DNA from: Rhizophagus prolifer
Lineage: Eukaryota; Glomeromycota; Glomeromycetes; Glomerales; Glomeraceae
Length of the DNA: 64,000 bases
Direction: 5' to 3'
Assembly (NCBI GenBank): GCA_019425655.1
Contig: NQWY01024827.1
Coordinates: 1-64,000 of the forward strand
The translations under genes and the position numbers were made by a program. The notes beneath the pieces are model-generated. The model was given only the letters and a program-made list of their open reading frames with translations. It was not told the origin of the DNA and did not search any database. Below, piece after piece: positions 42,371 to 51,428 of the stretch. Position 1 is the first letter of the stretch, and each line of letters starts with the position of its first letter.

Positions 42371-43819
42371 TTAATCAACCTTAAAAGTCAGATTATTATC
42401 ATCAGGTTTTCCATTTGTGTTGAGTGCGCTGTAAGGCGTCGTAAACCAACCATTTTTGTTCATCACAAATCTGAACTCATAAGTCTTTCCTTTCTCGAAT
42501 TGAGATTTAGGCAAAACCAATTCAAAAGTGTCTCGGTCTTTTCTAATCATTTGATACATTGTATTAGCAGGATTCCAATCGTTGAATGAACCAGCAACAG
42601 CCATTTTCGTTATCGCTTTGGCATTTAGGTTTTTAGGAACTTTGTAAGTGAAAATTACTTTATTATTTTCGACTCTATAGCCATAAATTTCTTTTTTAAT
42701 ATCAGGCTTATTAGTGATATCGGAAATAACTGATTCTTCCCGAGCCAAATATGGATTTGCCAATTGTTTATTGATTAATCCTGCAATATGGTTAACGATG
42801 AAATAAAGTGGTGGAAAAGAATTGTATTTGTAACCATTAGACATAAAAATGATAGACAAATCATTGTCAGGGAAAATACTGTAAGCATTCACGTTACCAC
42901 CAGAAAAACCATATGAGGTCACATTTCCGGTTTTAGTAATTTCCCAACCGTGAGCAAAAACATTTTGTTTATTGGTATAATCAAACGGTTTCCACATCAA
43001 CTTTTTTGTTTGGTCTGTAAGGAATTTGTTGGTGTCAAGATTAATGCTCCATTGTAAAAAATCGGGAAGCGAAATGGCCAGTCCATTAGCAGGATGAGCT
43101 CTCAAACCACCGACGTGCGTTGATTTTTTATACTGTTGGAGAGAATCATTATATCTGTAAAACTGAATACGATTGGGAATTTCTTCAAAAGAATCGGAAT
43201 TGAATATGACTTTGTTCTTCGCATCAGAAAACTGATTTTTCAACACAAAATCTTCAAATTTTTGTCCGCTTATCTTTTCGACAATCATTGCCAACATCAT
43301 ATAATTGGTCTGATTATAACTGAATCGATTACCAGTTTCGAATTCCATTTTTTCTTTGGAAAGTCGTTCAAAAACTTCAGTATTGGAAATATTTGTAGGT
43401 AAATTATGACGTTCAAAATCTGGAATACCAGATGAATGCGACAATAGGTTTTTTACTTTGACGTTTTGCCATTCTTTGGGAAGATTATCCAGATATTTTG
43501 AAATGTCATCTTCTAAAGACAATTGTCCTTTCTCAATCAATTGAAAAACGGCAACATTGGTAATCAGTTTTGTCGTAGAATAAACTCTGAAAAGAGAATT
43601 AGCATCTACTTTCTTCTCAGACTCTAAGTTTTCTCTGCCATAATATTTTTGAAAAATAATTTTATCATTTTTGACAACACCAACCGCCATACCAGGAATT
43701 TCAAAAATTTTCATCACTTCGGTTAGGTAATTGTCGATGGCTTTTGTCTGTTGTGTTTTTTGACAAAATCCTAAAAATGAAATATTTAAGAATAATAGAA
43801 TTAAGAATGCTTGTTTCAT
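42371..43819 (-). CDS. Secreted serine hydrolase (class C beta-lactamase fold) with C-terminal CBM48/AMPK-like domain
   Basis: A 482-residue exported enzyme. Signal peptide 1-19 (ends LGFCQ). Residues ~25-360 are a beta-lactamase/DD-peptidase-like domain with the catalytic SxxK as YSTTK and the YxN motif as FSYNQTNY; AHGWEITKTG precedes the HGG/KTG-type third box (YGFSGGNVNAY). The last ~90 residues (MAVAGSFNDWNPANTMYQMIRKD...YEFRFVMNKNGWFTTPY) resemble the early-set glycogen-binding domain of AMPK/isoamylase proteins. Esterase or peptidase activity is possible; a beta-lactam resistance role cannot be inferred. Single gene. Confidence 0.87.
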   Translation of the reverse strand: MKQAFLILLFLNISFLGFCQKTQQTKAIDNYLTEVMKIFEIPGMAVGVVKNDKIIFQKYYGRENLESEKKVDANSLFRVYSTTKLITNVAVFQLIEKGQLSLEDDISKYLDNLPKEWQNVKVKNLLSHSSGIPDFERHNLPTNISNTEVFERLSKEKMEFETGNRFSYNQTNYMMLAMIVEKISGQKFEDFVLKNQFSDAKNKVIFNSDSFEEIPNRIQFYRYNDSLQQYKKSTHVGGLRAHPANGLAISLPDFLQWSINLDTNKFLTDQTKKLMWKPFDYTNKQNVFAHGWEITKTGNVTSYGFSGGNVNAYSIFPDNDLSIIFMSNGYKYNSFPPLYFIVNHIAGLINKQLANPYLAREESVISDITNKPDIKKEIYGYRVENNKVIFTYKVPKNLNAKAITKMAVAGSFNDWNPANTMYQMIRKDRDTFELVLPKSQFEKGKTYEFRFVMNKNGWFTTPYSALNTNGKPDDNNLTFKVD

Positions 43820-43888
43820 TAGTTATCGATTTATAACAGAAGGACAATTATGACTTTTGATTTGTTACATTCGATATCAACCAATAAT

Positions 43889-44482
43889 TTAAGATTTGTC
43901 ATTAATTATAATTTTAGGCATTTCTTTCGCAATCATTACATTTAAGAGATCTACTCTTTCTGTGGATAATCCTTTTAGGAATTTCATTATATTTTTATCA
44001 TAACTTCTTTTGGAATAAGAGTAAATGAGTAGAGCCTTCTGATGATTTTCGAGTTCGATTTGTTTGTATCTATAAATGATAAATTCTACAATATCTAAAT
44101 CTCCATTTTTTTCTACACTTAATAAACAATCAAGAACACTTTCTTTTCCATCCGGACTTTCGATGATATTAAAATTACAGACTTTATCGGTTTCTTTTCT
44201 TTTGATTAATTCATTAATTTTTTGTTGAACTGCATTTTCAATAGTTGTATTTAAGACAAATACATTGACGGTTATAAGTTCATTGAACTTTTCAACGGTT
44301 TCATTTTTTGGTACATACTCCTGAACAAAATAATTTGCATTAGGCTTCTGTGACCAGGCTAAGTTGAATTCTGTTTTATTGAAATCAATAGGTCCTCTTA
44401 AACCAATTCTTTCTATTACTTGACTTTTAATCGTTGAAAATATAATTAATAATAAACTTGTAATGTAAATTGTTCTTTTCAT
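43889..44482 (-). CDS. Exported hypothetical protein
   Basis: 197 residues with an N-terminal signal peptide (IYITSLLLIIFSTIKSQ, cleavage near residue 21). The remainder is a mixed alpha/beta, Lys/Glu/Asn-rich protein with one cysteine pair (VCNFNIIE and VLDCLLS). No family recognised. Very AT-rich. Between a serine hydrolase and a symporter gene on the same strand, with gaps of 69 and 33 bases. Confidence 0.65.
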   Translation of the reverse strand: MKRTIYITSLLLIIFSTIKSQVIERIGLRGPIDFNKTEFNLAWSQKPNANYFVQEYVPKNETVEKFNELITVNVFVLNTTIENAVQQKINELIKRKETDKVCNFNIIESPDGKESVLDCLLSVEKNGDLDIVEFIIYRYKQIELENHQKALLIYSYSKRSYDKNIMKFLKGLSTERVDLLNVMIAKEMPKIIINDKS

Positions 44483-44515
44483 GTATGTGATTTTATTTTT
44501 AGGTAAATTGATTTA

Positions 44516-45751
44516 TTAACTCTCCAACTGCCCTTCCCACTTACTCACGGCAGACGTCGCAAGCGCATTACCCAAAACATTGGTCATACTTCTTCCCATA
44601 TCACAGAAATGGTCGATTGGCAGAATCAAAGCAATGCCTTCCACCGGAATATCAAACATTCCGCATGCAGCGACGATGATAACTAAACTTGCTCTCGGAA
44701 CACCTGCAATTCCCTTACTTGTTAACATCAGAACCAAAAGCATTATGATTTGCTGACCAAGAGGCATATCAATACCATAAATCTGAGCAATGAAAATCGA
44801 GGCAAAGGTCATATACATCATACTGCCATCCAAGTTGAAAGAATAACCTAATGGCAAAATAAAAGAAACAATTCTATTATTACATCCGAATCTCTCCAAT
44901 TCTTCTACCAATTTTGGGAAAACAGCTTCTGAGCTTGTGGTGGAAAATGCAATCAACAAAGGTTCTTTGATTCTTCTCAATAATTCGAAAAGGCGATTGC
45001 CAAGAATCATATAACCAACTAATAAAAGAACCAGCCAAAGAACAGCCAAAGCAAAGAAAAAATCTCTGAGATAAATGGCATAAACTTTAAAAATCTCAAA
45101 ACCATTGGTAGCAACAACTGCCGCAATTGCTCCGAAAACTCCAAGCGGCGCAACCCACATGATGTAACCGACCATTTTTAAAATAGCGTGAGCAATGATG
45201 TCTAGCCCTTTGATGACAGGTTTTGCATATTCTTCACCCATTGCTGACAACGCAATCCCAAACATTACCGAAAATACAACGATCTGAAGAACTTCATTGC
45301 TTGCAAAAGCTTCGAATAAACTTTTCGGAATCACGTGTTTCACAAAGTCTTCCATAGAAAATCCTTTGCTGTTACTCACGATTTCGGAAGCTGAAGAAGC
45401 ATCTTGGATTGGTAACTTGGTAACGTGGCCAGGCTCTAACCAATTCACTAAAACCAAGCCAATCAATAAGGAAACCAAGGAAGCCGTAATGAACCAAAGC
45501 ATTGCTTTGGTGCCAACGCGACCAACCATTTTGATGTCGCCCATTTTAGCAATCCCAACCACCAAAGTCGAGAAAACCAAAGGCGCAATAATCATCTGAA
45601 TCAGTCGGATAAAAACTGTTCCCAACAGTTTGATATTCTTAGAAAAATTTTCGGAAGAGTCGGGATAATTGGTGTGGACAATTCCTCCTAAAACAACACC
45701 TAAGATTAGTGCAATAATGATTGCGAAAAACAGTTTATTCTGACCTTTCAT
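44516..45751 (-). CDS. Dicarboxylate/amino acid:cation symporter (DAACS family)
   Basis: A 411-residue inner membrane transporter for glutamate, aspartate or C4-dicarboxylates driven by H+ or Na+. Eight helices and two re-entrant loops are expected. Family motifs: IQMIIAPLVFSTLVVGIA, the serine-rich hairpin AFSTTSSEAVFPKL and LPLGYSFNLDGSMMYMTFASIFIAQ, and the late TSKGIAGVPRASLVI and MTNVLGNALATSAVSKWEG. ATG 45751 is chosen (MKGQNKLFFAII); an upstream ATG at 45784 would add 11 residues that lie inside a repeat. Confidence 0.93.
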   Translation of the reverse strand: MKGQNKLFFAIIIALILGVVLGGIVHTNYPDSSENFSKNIKLLGTVFIRLIQMIIAPLVFSTLVVGIAKMGDIKMVGRVGTKAMLWFITASLVSLLIGLVLVNWLEPGHVTKLPIQDASSASEIVSNSKGFSMEDFVKHVIPKSLFEAFASNEVLQIVVFSVMFGIALSAMGEEYAKPVIKGLDIIAHAILKMVGYIMWVAPLGVFGAIAAVVATNGFEIFKVYAIYLRDFFFALAVLWLVLLLVGYMILGNRLFELLRRIKEPLLIAFSTTSSEAVFPKLVEELERFGCNNRIVSFILPLGYSFNLDGSMMYMTFASIFIAQIYGIDMPLGQQIIMLLVLMLTSKGIAGVPRASLVIIVAACGMFDIPVEGIALILPIDHFCDMGRSMTNVLGNALATSAVSKWEGQLES

Positions 45752-45767
45752 AACTAATTTATTTTTT

Positions 45768-45930
45768 GAACACAAAGTGCACAAAGTTTTTTAATCTATT
45801 ATTAATGTTTTAAAGTTCACAAAGGCGTTTCGCTGAAATAAGAAGTTCAAATCTTTCTAAGTGAAGCAGCTTTGTGAGCTTTAAGCAGTTTCAACATTCA
45901 AAAAAAAATCTTTGTGAGCTTTGTGTTTAA
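45768..45930. repeat. Intergenic inverted repeat, family R3 (CACAAAG), copy a
   Basis: Opens with AACACAAAGTGCACAAAG and a T run, closes with an A run and CTTTGTGAGCTTTGTGTTT, so the whole 160 bases could fold as a long hairpin. Internal CACAAAGGCG-TTTCGCTGAA and GCAGCTTTGTGAGC repeat the motif. A related fragment is at 48227. The rest of the 45752-46119 gap is AT-rich and featureless. Confidence 0.65.
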
Positions 45931-46119
45931 TCTAAGCTTTATAAGTCCTGATATAAATTGAAACTGAACAAAACTAATATTTTTGAGAGAATAACCACTA
46001 ATATTTTAAATTAATATTAAGAACTCCAATAAAAACTGCCGATTCTGATCAACAAAAATAAAATAACATTCACGCACAGTTCAAATTAGAATTATTTCTT
46101 TGTACAAATCTGATAGTTA

Positions 46120-46944
46120 ATGAAAAGAGATGTGGAAATTGTTATTATTTCGGATGTGCATCTTGGAACTTACGGTTGCAAGGCAAAAGAACTGTTGAGA
46201 TATCTGAATTCTATCCGCCCCAAAATTTTGATTTTAAATGGCGATATCATCGACATCTGGCAGTTCAAGAAATCGTACTTTCCGAAGTCCCATCTCAAGG
46301 TGATCAAGAAATTAATTTCATTCGCTACGAAAGAATCGGAGGTTTTTTATATCACTGGCAATCATGATGAGGCCTTCAGAAATTTCACAGATTTCGAATT
46401 GGGAAAACTGAAATTGTGCAACAAACACGTTCTAAAGATGGGCGAAAAAAAAGCATGGATTTTCCATGGAGATGTTTTTGATGCGTCGGTTCAGCATTCT
46501 AAGTGGATTGCAAAGTTGGGTGGAAAAGGTTATGATTTACTAATTGCAATTAACAATCTGGTCAATTGGTTTCTTGAGAAAATCGGTCGGGAGAAATATT
46601 CGTTCTCCAAAAAAATCAAGAATAATGTCAAAAAGGCTGTGAAGTATATTGGTGATTTTGAATTGACTGCTTCGGAATTGGCGATTGAAAATGATTTCGA
46701 TTATGTGATTTGCGGGCATATTCATCAGCCTCAAATCCGGGAAGTAGTTGGTAAAAAAGGAAAATGTATGTATCTGAATTCCGGTGACTGGGTGGAAAAT
46801 CTTTCGGCTTTGGAATATCATAATGGCGACTGGAAACTTTTCGTTTACGAGGAGGAAAAACACACTCTTATGGATGAAGAACCAGAGGAAATGAAAGAAA
46901 TAGACAGTGCAGAGCTGATGAAAATCGTGACGCAGATTGTGTAG
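46120..46944 (+). CDS. Metallophosphoesterase, UDP-2,3-diacylglucosamine diphosphatase-like
   Basis: A 274-residue calcineurin-like phosphoesterase. All five metal-binding motifs are visible: IISDVHLG (DxH), LNGDIIDIW (GDxxD), ITGNHDE, IFHGDVFD and VICGHIHQP (GHxH). Length and the long helical insert (KWIAKLGGKGYDLLIAINNLVNWFLEKIG) match the LpxH-related group common in Bacteroidota, which would release lipid X for LpxB. The precise substrate is inferred. It is not next to lpxB. Array C begins 24 bases after its stop. Confidence 0.82.
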   Translation: MKRDVEIVIISDVHLGTYGCKAKELLRYLNSIRPKILILNGDIIDIWQFKKSYFPKSHLKVIKKLISFATKESEVFYITGNHDEAFRNFTDFELGKLKLCNKHVLKMGEKKAWIFHGDVFDASVQHSKWIAKLGGKGYDLLIAINNLVNWFLEKIGREKYSFSKKIKNNVKKAVKYIGDFELTASELAIENDFDYVICGHIHQPQIREVVGKKGKCMYLNSGDWVENLSALEYHNGDWKLFVYEEEKHTLMDEEPEEMKEIDSAELMKIVTQIV

Positions 46945-46968
46945 TTGATAACGTTGCTCATCGTATTT

Positions 46969-47220
46969 AAAACTAATGTGTTAAAAATTGAAACTAAGGT
47001 GGAAGAATATAAAACTACATCGATAATCATGAAAACCATATTAGTATAATGTAAAACAAAAGTGATGAAAGTGAAAACTAATTTGCAATAACTAAAGACA
47101 ATTACGCTAAAAATTAAAATATAGTTGTTAGAATTAAAAACAAGATCGAAAGAATATAAAATAAAGGCGTAAGCAGTAAAAACTATTACAGTCCATATAA
47201 ATCTTACGATTATCCATAAA
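46969..47220. repeat. Array C: twelve tandem units, 21-base period, AAAAC box
   Basis: Twelve consecutive segments of exactly 21 bases. Eleven start (A/G)A(A/G)A-, most of them AAAACT or AAAACA; position 11 is T or C in all twelve and position 12 is G in nine. The other positions look unrelated between units, unlike array B. On the plus strand one frame gives heptads beginning KT (KTNVLKI, KTKVMKV, KTITLKI), broken by four or more stop codons; the minus strand gives heptads ending VF or VL. It lies between a phosphoesterase stop and the 47250 gene, whose ATG is 29 bases downstream. Confidence 0.82.
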
Positions 47221-47249
47221 AACACAAATATTTAATTTTTTAAATCCTT

Positions 47250-48218
47250 ATGAAAATATTATACGCCTTTCAAGGAACAGGAAACGGACATCTTGCCAGA
47301 GCGCAGGAAATCATCCCGATTTTGAAGAAACACGCATTGGTAGACACTTTAATCAGCGGACATCAGACCCAGTTGAAGTCTGATTTTGATATCGATTTTC
47401 GATTCAAAGGGATTTCTTTGCTTTATAATAAAACAGGTGGATTGTCTTACAAAAAAACCTTTCTTGAGAATAATTTCTGCAAAGCGGCAAAAGTCATCAA
47501 AGATTTGGATTTAAGTGCGTATGATTTAATCATCAACGATTTTGAACCGTTGACTGGCTGGGCTGCGAAACTAAAAAATCTACCGATTGTAGAATTAAGT
47601 CATCAGGCATCTTTAACTTTTAAGGAAACACCGAAACCGGATAAAAAAGATTGGTTTGGAGATTTTATCCTGAAACATTATGTGCCTTGTGAGAAGAAAA
47701 TCGGATTCCATTTTGAAAATTATAACTCCCATATCAAAAAGCCGGTTATCCGACAAAAAATCAGAAAGCTGAATCCTGAAAACAAAGGCCATTATTTGGT
47801 TTATCTACCAAGTTTTTCTGATGAAGTCATCACAAATTTTCTGACAAGAATCGATGTTCAATGGAAAGTTTTTTCTAAATATGCCAAGCAACATCAGAAA
47901 TTCAGCAACGTAGAAATCTTCCCGATTGATGAGAGAAAATACCTGGAACTGTTCGAATCTTGTGAAGGAATTCTTTGTAATGCCGGCTTCGAAACGCCTG
48001 CTGAAGCATTGTTTATGCACAAAAAACTATTCGTTATCCCAATAGAAAATCAATATGAACAAGAGTGTAATGCTTTTGCACTGGACAGATTGGGTGTTGC
48101 GAATTCGGATAAATTGGATCCCATCAAAATCAGAGAATGGATTAATTCTGACCAGATGATAGAAGTGGATTATCCTGATAACATCGAAAGTATTTTGACG
48201 AAAGAGGTTTTGTATTAA
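47250..48218 (+). CDS. Glycosyltransferase family 28-like protein
   Basis: A 322-residue protein with the GT-B type start KILYAFQGTGNGHLARAQEIIPILKK, where GNGHLAR corresponds to the GGxGH loop of MurG/MGT-like transferases. The C-terminal half has FESCEGILCNAGFETPAEALFMHKKLFVIPIENQYEQ, the nucleotide-sugar-binding pattern. It resembles the MJ1255/VC2487-type proteins. No membrane segments. Acceptor unknown. The entire leader region is array C. Confidence 0.83.
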   Translation: MKILYAFQGTGNGHLARAQEIIPILKKHALVDTLISGHQTQLKSDFDIDFRFKGISLLYNKTGGLSYKKTFLENNFCKAAKVIKDLDLSAYDLIINDFEPLTGWAAKLKNLPIVELSHQASLTFKETPKPDKKDWFGDFILKHYVPCEKKIGFHFENYNSHIKKPVIRQKIRKLNPENKGHYLVYLPSFSDEVITNFLTRIDVQWKVFSKYAKQHQKFSNVEIFPIDERKYLELFESCEGILCNAGFETPAEALFMHKKLFVIPIENQYEQECNAFALDRLGVANSDKLDPIKIREWINSDQMIEVDYPDNIESILTKEVLY

Positions 48219-48226
48219 GGCTTTTG

Positions 48227-48261
48227 AACACAAAGATCACAAGAAAGCCGCTTCGCTTATA
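48227..48261. repeat. R3 (CACAAAG) repeat fragment, copy b
   Basis: AACACAAAGATCACAAGAAAG followed by CCGCTTCGCTTAT; corresponds to one arm of the element at 45768. It lies between the convergent 47250 and 48271 genes. Confidence 0.5.
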
Positions 48262-48270
48262 GGAGTCTTA

Positions 48271-50925
48271 TCAGCTTTTCTTGGCTCCGAACTTGTTTAG
48301 ATTCATCATTAGCGAGAGCATAAAATAACGTTTCAGAACAAGTTCTTCTCTGTCTTCGATGTAATTGTCGCCGATATTTCTGATAGCATTTTGACGTTGA
48401 TTCAGAACATCATTGATGTTGAATCGCAGTGTCATTTGTTTTTTGTAGAATTTGTAATTCACACTGGCATTCCAGAAATAGGAAGTCCTGTTGAAACCTG
48501 CCGAAATGTTATTATTCTTGGTCACATTGATGTCGTTACTGAAATAAAGATTGGATTTCAAAAAGTAAGTCACCATTCCGATAGTGTAATTCTGTTGAGC
48601 TGCACGCGTTCTATCAATCCTATAATTGGTGTAATTGGAGAAATTATAATTGAGATTGGCAGAGCCGGTCAGGTCCAAAATATCTCTCAAGTTAAGCCTC
48701 ACAGTCATCTTCGGCGCAATATTGTAAATCGTGTTGGTGTATTGGACATCATCCACAAAACCTTTTCTGTGGGTGAAACTTGTCAGAAATGATGGCGAAA
48801 TCCGGAATTCATTTTTATCCCATTTGTAGGTTTTTGAAAAACGGCTATCCCAACTTAGGGTTTTGTTTCCACTAATGTTGGCAAAAGTTCTGAACTGCCT
48901 TCCCGTATCGTCATAGTAAGAAAAATCGGAAACGTTATTATCCGTATAACTGAATTTCAGTGAAGTTGAGTAAGTAATATGTTTCGGAAGATTCTTATTC
49001 ACAAAATAAATGGAGCTCGTATTTTTCCAGGTGCTTTTCAAATCAGGATTCCCCTGTGTGGTAAGCAACGGATTGGAAAGGTCTATATAAGGATTGACCG
49101 CCGTCATCTGAGGAGCTGTGAAATCGCTTTGGTTGGATAGTTCCAAGGATTTGCTACTGGAAAATTTGTAAACGAATCTTGTGTTATAATTCGGGAAAAT
49201 AAAGTTTTTTCTGAAATCGATATTGTCATTATTAAAGAAAGAATGAAAATCGTTGTTGTTGATTTCCAGATTAGCATTGAAGAAAAACCGGAATTTGGTT
49301 TTGTTCAAATCATAACCCACCACAGCATAAAGTGAATTGATGTCTTGATTAATTGTATTAGACAACAAAGAATTGAATGTAGAAAATTCTCCCGTCACGG
49401 TATCAAAATCGTGAACTTTTCTATCATTTTTGAGTGACAGAGATTTGTAAGTAATTTCTGTGGAAACGATAGCCGAGTCGGAAATTGGTTCATCGTATCT
49501 TGCATTGAAGGCAAAATCTGTGTTTTGACTTTTGGTTATTGAGCGCTGATTTCGATAATCATTTTCTTCGGGAGACTGATAAAATATTGTCGTTGTCAGA
49601 TTATAATCGGTACCAATGTTATCCATCACATTGCTGCTGACAGACGCTGAAAAAGTTCGTCTTTCTTTCAGGAATCTTCTTGTAATTCCTAATGATTGTG
49701 AAAAACCATTATTGACAGATTTTTGTTTCACAGAACCCGAGCTTGAATTGAGCAGGACATCATCCCGCAAGGTTACAGACTGATTATCAGAAGTACTTTC
49801 GGTGGTATTGTTATTAAAATTGGAATTGAAAATAATGTTTGTGAACTTATCCAATTTCAAAATCGAATTAGCGCTGAATCCCAATCTTCGCAAATCCCTG
49901 TCGCCAGTACGTTCGGTATTTCTGTCTAATTTGTAGTCGGGCAGAAAGGTGGTTCGGGCAGATTTGGAATACGTTTCGGAGTTTCTTTCATAATAGTTGA
50001 CATTCAGTCTTTCTAGGTCTAAGTTGTCAAACTTATTAGAATAGCTCGCGTTCACAGTTGTTGTACCGAAAATCCCAGCTCCGGAACCTGTTTTTCCGGA
50101 TAATCCTGCATTGATATTATTGGAACCTGCTGCTAATGAAAAGCGGGAATCCTGATTTATTTTTGTAAAGAAAATAGCACCGTCATAACGTTCATCGGAA
50201 CCGTAGCCTAATCTGATGTTGTTTGTAACCCCAACTTTATTTTTAGGATCCATTTCAAAATTCACTGTGAGACTGTCTGTGATTGGTGCTCTTCCCGTCA
50301 GTTCTTCTTCCTTGGTTTTGGAAGTGGTGATCTGGATTTTTTTGATGATGTTGGCAGGAATCGTTTCCAACTCTATTTTTCCATTTTTATCAAACAACGG
50401 TTTTCCGTTGATGTGGATTTTATTTGCTGATTTTCCATTAACCGTAATTTTTCCATCCGCATCAATTTCAGCTCCCGGAATTTCCTTCACCAAGTCGTCA
50501 ATTTTGGAATCCGGTTTTACCTTCAGAAAAGAAGCATTGTATTCAATCGTATCTTTTTTGATTTTTACAGGTGAAACTGTGATTTTGACTTCTTCTATAT
50601 TCGATACAAGTTCTTTACTGAGTTTAATGGTTCCGATATTTTCATTTTGATGAATGGACTCGAATTTTCGAGAGAACGCTTTGAATTTATCTCCGGAAAT
50701 TTGCAGAAATGAGGCTTCGTTTTGTGGAGGAACTTTGATGCTGAAGTTTCCGCTTTTACTTGTTCCAATGTAATTGATAATTGCCGAATCTTTTTGTTTC
50801 ATCAAAGAAACAGTAATGTTTTCCAACGGATTATTATTTTCGTCCGTCACTTTTCCGGTTAAGCTGTAAGTCTGCGCATTCAGTTTTAGAAAAGCGAGAA
50901 TGAAAATAAGCCAGAATTTTTTCAT
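48271..50925 (-). CDS. Outer membrane beta-barrel protein of the TonB-receptor type
   Basis: An 884-residue outer membrane protein. Signal peptide ~1-17 (ends LKLNAQ), a carboxypeptidase-like regulatory domain (YSLTGKVTDENNNPLENITVSL), a plug-like domain (IKKDTIEYNASFLKVKPDSKIDDLVKEIPGAEIDADGKITVNGKSANKIHINGKPLF), then a large barrel rich in aromatic and Asn/Ser residues (outer membrane protein beta-barrel family 3). It lacks an obvious TonB box and SusD partner. Substrate unknown. ATG at 50925 is preferred over an extra Met one codon upstream. Confidence 0.9.
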   Translation of the reverse strand: MKKFWLIFILAFLKLNAQTYSLTGKVTDENNNPLENITVSLMKQKDSAIINYIGTSKSGNFSIKVPPQNEASFLQISGDKFKAFSRKFESIHQNENIGTIKLSKELVSNIEEVKITVSPVKIKKDTIEYNASFLKVKPDSKIDDLVKEIPGAEIDADGKITVNGKSANKIHINGKPLFDKNGKIELETIPANIIKKIQITTSKTKEEELTGRAPITDSLTVNFEMDPKNKVGVTNNIRLGYGSDERYDGAIFFTKINQDSRFSLAAGSNNINAGLSGKTGSGAGIFGTTTVNASYSNKFDNLDLERLNVNYYERNSETYSKSARTTFLPDYKLDRNTERTGDRDLRRLGFSANSILKLDKFTNIIFNSNFNNNTTESTSDNQSVTLRDDVLLNSSSGSVKQKSVNNGFSQSLGITRRFLKERRTFSASVSSNVMDNIGTDYNLTTTIFYQSPEENDYRNQRSITKSQNTDFAFNARYDEPISDSAIVSTEITYKSLSLKNDRKVHDFDTVTGEFSTFNSLLSNTINQDINSLYAVVGYDLNKTKFRFFFNANLEINNNDFHSFFNNDNIDFRKNFIFPNYNTRFVYKFSSSKSLELSNQSDFTAPQMTAVNPYIDLSNPLLTTQGNPDLKSTWKNTSSIYFVNKNLPKHITYSTSLKFSYTDNNVSDFSYYDDTGRQFRTFANISGNKTLSWDSRFSKTYKWDKNEFRISPSFLTSFTHRKGFVDDVQYTNTIYNIAPKMTVRLNLRDILDLTGSANLNYNFSNYTNYRIDRTRAAQQNYTIGMVTYFLKSNLYFSNDINVTKNNNISAGFNRTSYFWNASVNYKFYKKQMTLRFNINDVLNQRQNAIRNIGDNYIEDREELVLKRYFMLSLMMNLNKFGAKKS

Positions 50926-50956
50926 CAAATGTTATAGTTTTCGGCACCAAAAATAG

Positions 50957-50984
50957 AAAAAACCTCTGAAACATCAGAGGTTTT
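50957..50984 (-). terminator. Terminator of the BON/SH3 gene pair
   Basis: AACCTCTGA...TCAGAGGTT stem; on the minus strand a T run follows. Confidence 0.82.
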
Positions 50985-51005
50985 AAATTTTATTAAGTTT
51001 TGAAA

Positions 51006-51422
51006 TTAAGCTTTCAAATATCTTGCATAAGCATAACCTTCTTCGCCGTCAGCCGTTTTGATTTTCCACCAGTCGTCAGAAGATTGCTCAACCAAAGTTA
51101 CCACTTCACCTTTAGCTGCTTTTCCTACAACTGCAGCTTCCGTAGAAGGTTCCTGTCTGATATTAAGATTAGACTCATCAGTTGCAACAGTCAAAGAAGC
51201 GCCAGCTGCCAATCCGGAAACCTGAACATCGATATTAATATCGGTTGCTGTATAAGAAGAATCAATAGCGCCCAAAGCATTCCAAACTGAATCTTTTGCT
51301 GCGCTGCTAGACGCTTTTCCTGTGATATATAAAACACCGTCCTGTTCCTGAACAGAAAGGTCGGAAAGTCCTGCCGACTGAGCAGCAGAAACTACACTTG
51401 CATATTTGTCTTGTAAACTCAT
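51006..51422 (-). CDS. BON-like plus SH3b domain protein
   Basis: 138 residues without a signal peptide. The first ~70 residues (QEQDGVLYITGKASSSAAKDSVWNALG) have the pattern of a BON or related domain, the last ~60 (DESNLNIRQEPSTEAAVVGKAAKGEVVTLVEQSSDDWWKIKTADGEEGYAYARYL) are a bacterial SH3 domain, usually a cell wall-binding module. The lack of an export signal is odd for an SH3b protein. It follows the BON lipoprotein gene by 6 bases and was probably transcribed with it. Confidence 0.82.
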   Translation of the reverse strand: MSLQDKYASVVSAAQSAGLSDLSVQEQDGVLYITGKASSSAAKDSVWNALGAIDSSYTATDINIDVQVSGLAAGASLTVATDESNLNIRQEPSTEAAVVGKAAKGEVVTLVEQSSDDWWKIKTADGEEGYAYARYLKA

Positions 51423-51428
51423 TTGTGA

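Noticed and set aside
42371-43819. Serine hydrolase as an antibiotic-resistance beta-lactamase
   Set aside because: The fold motifs fit the broad class C/esterase family, and the domain architecture is that of housekeeping secreted hydrolases; no evidence for beta-lactam hydrolysis.
46969-47220. Array C as a CRISPR array
   Set aside because: Unit of 21 bases is too short, the constant part is only about six bases, and no cas gene is in the window.
46845-47225. Minus-strand open frame of 126 residues, hydrophobic heptads
   Set aside because: A by-product of array C; its C-terminal end overlaps the phosphoesterase gene antisense. The hydrophobic look comes from T-rich complement of AAAAC boxes.
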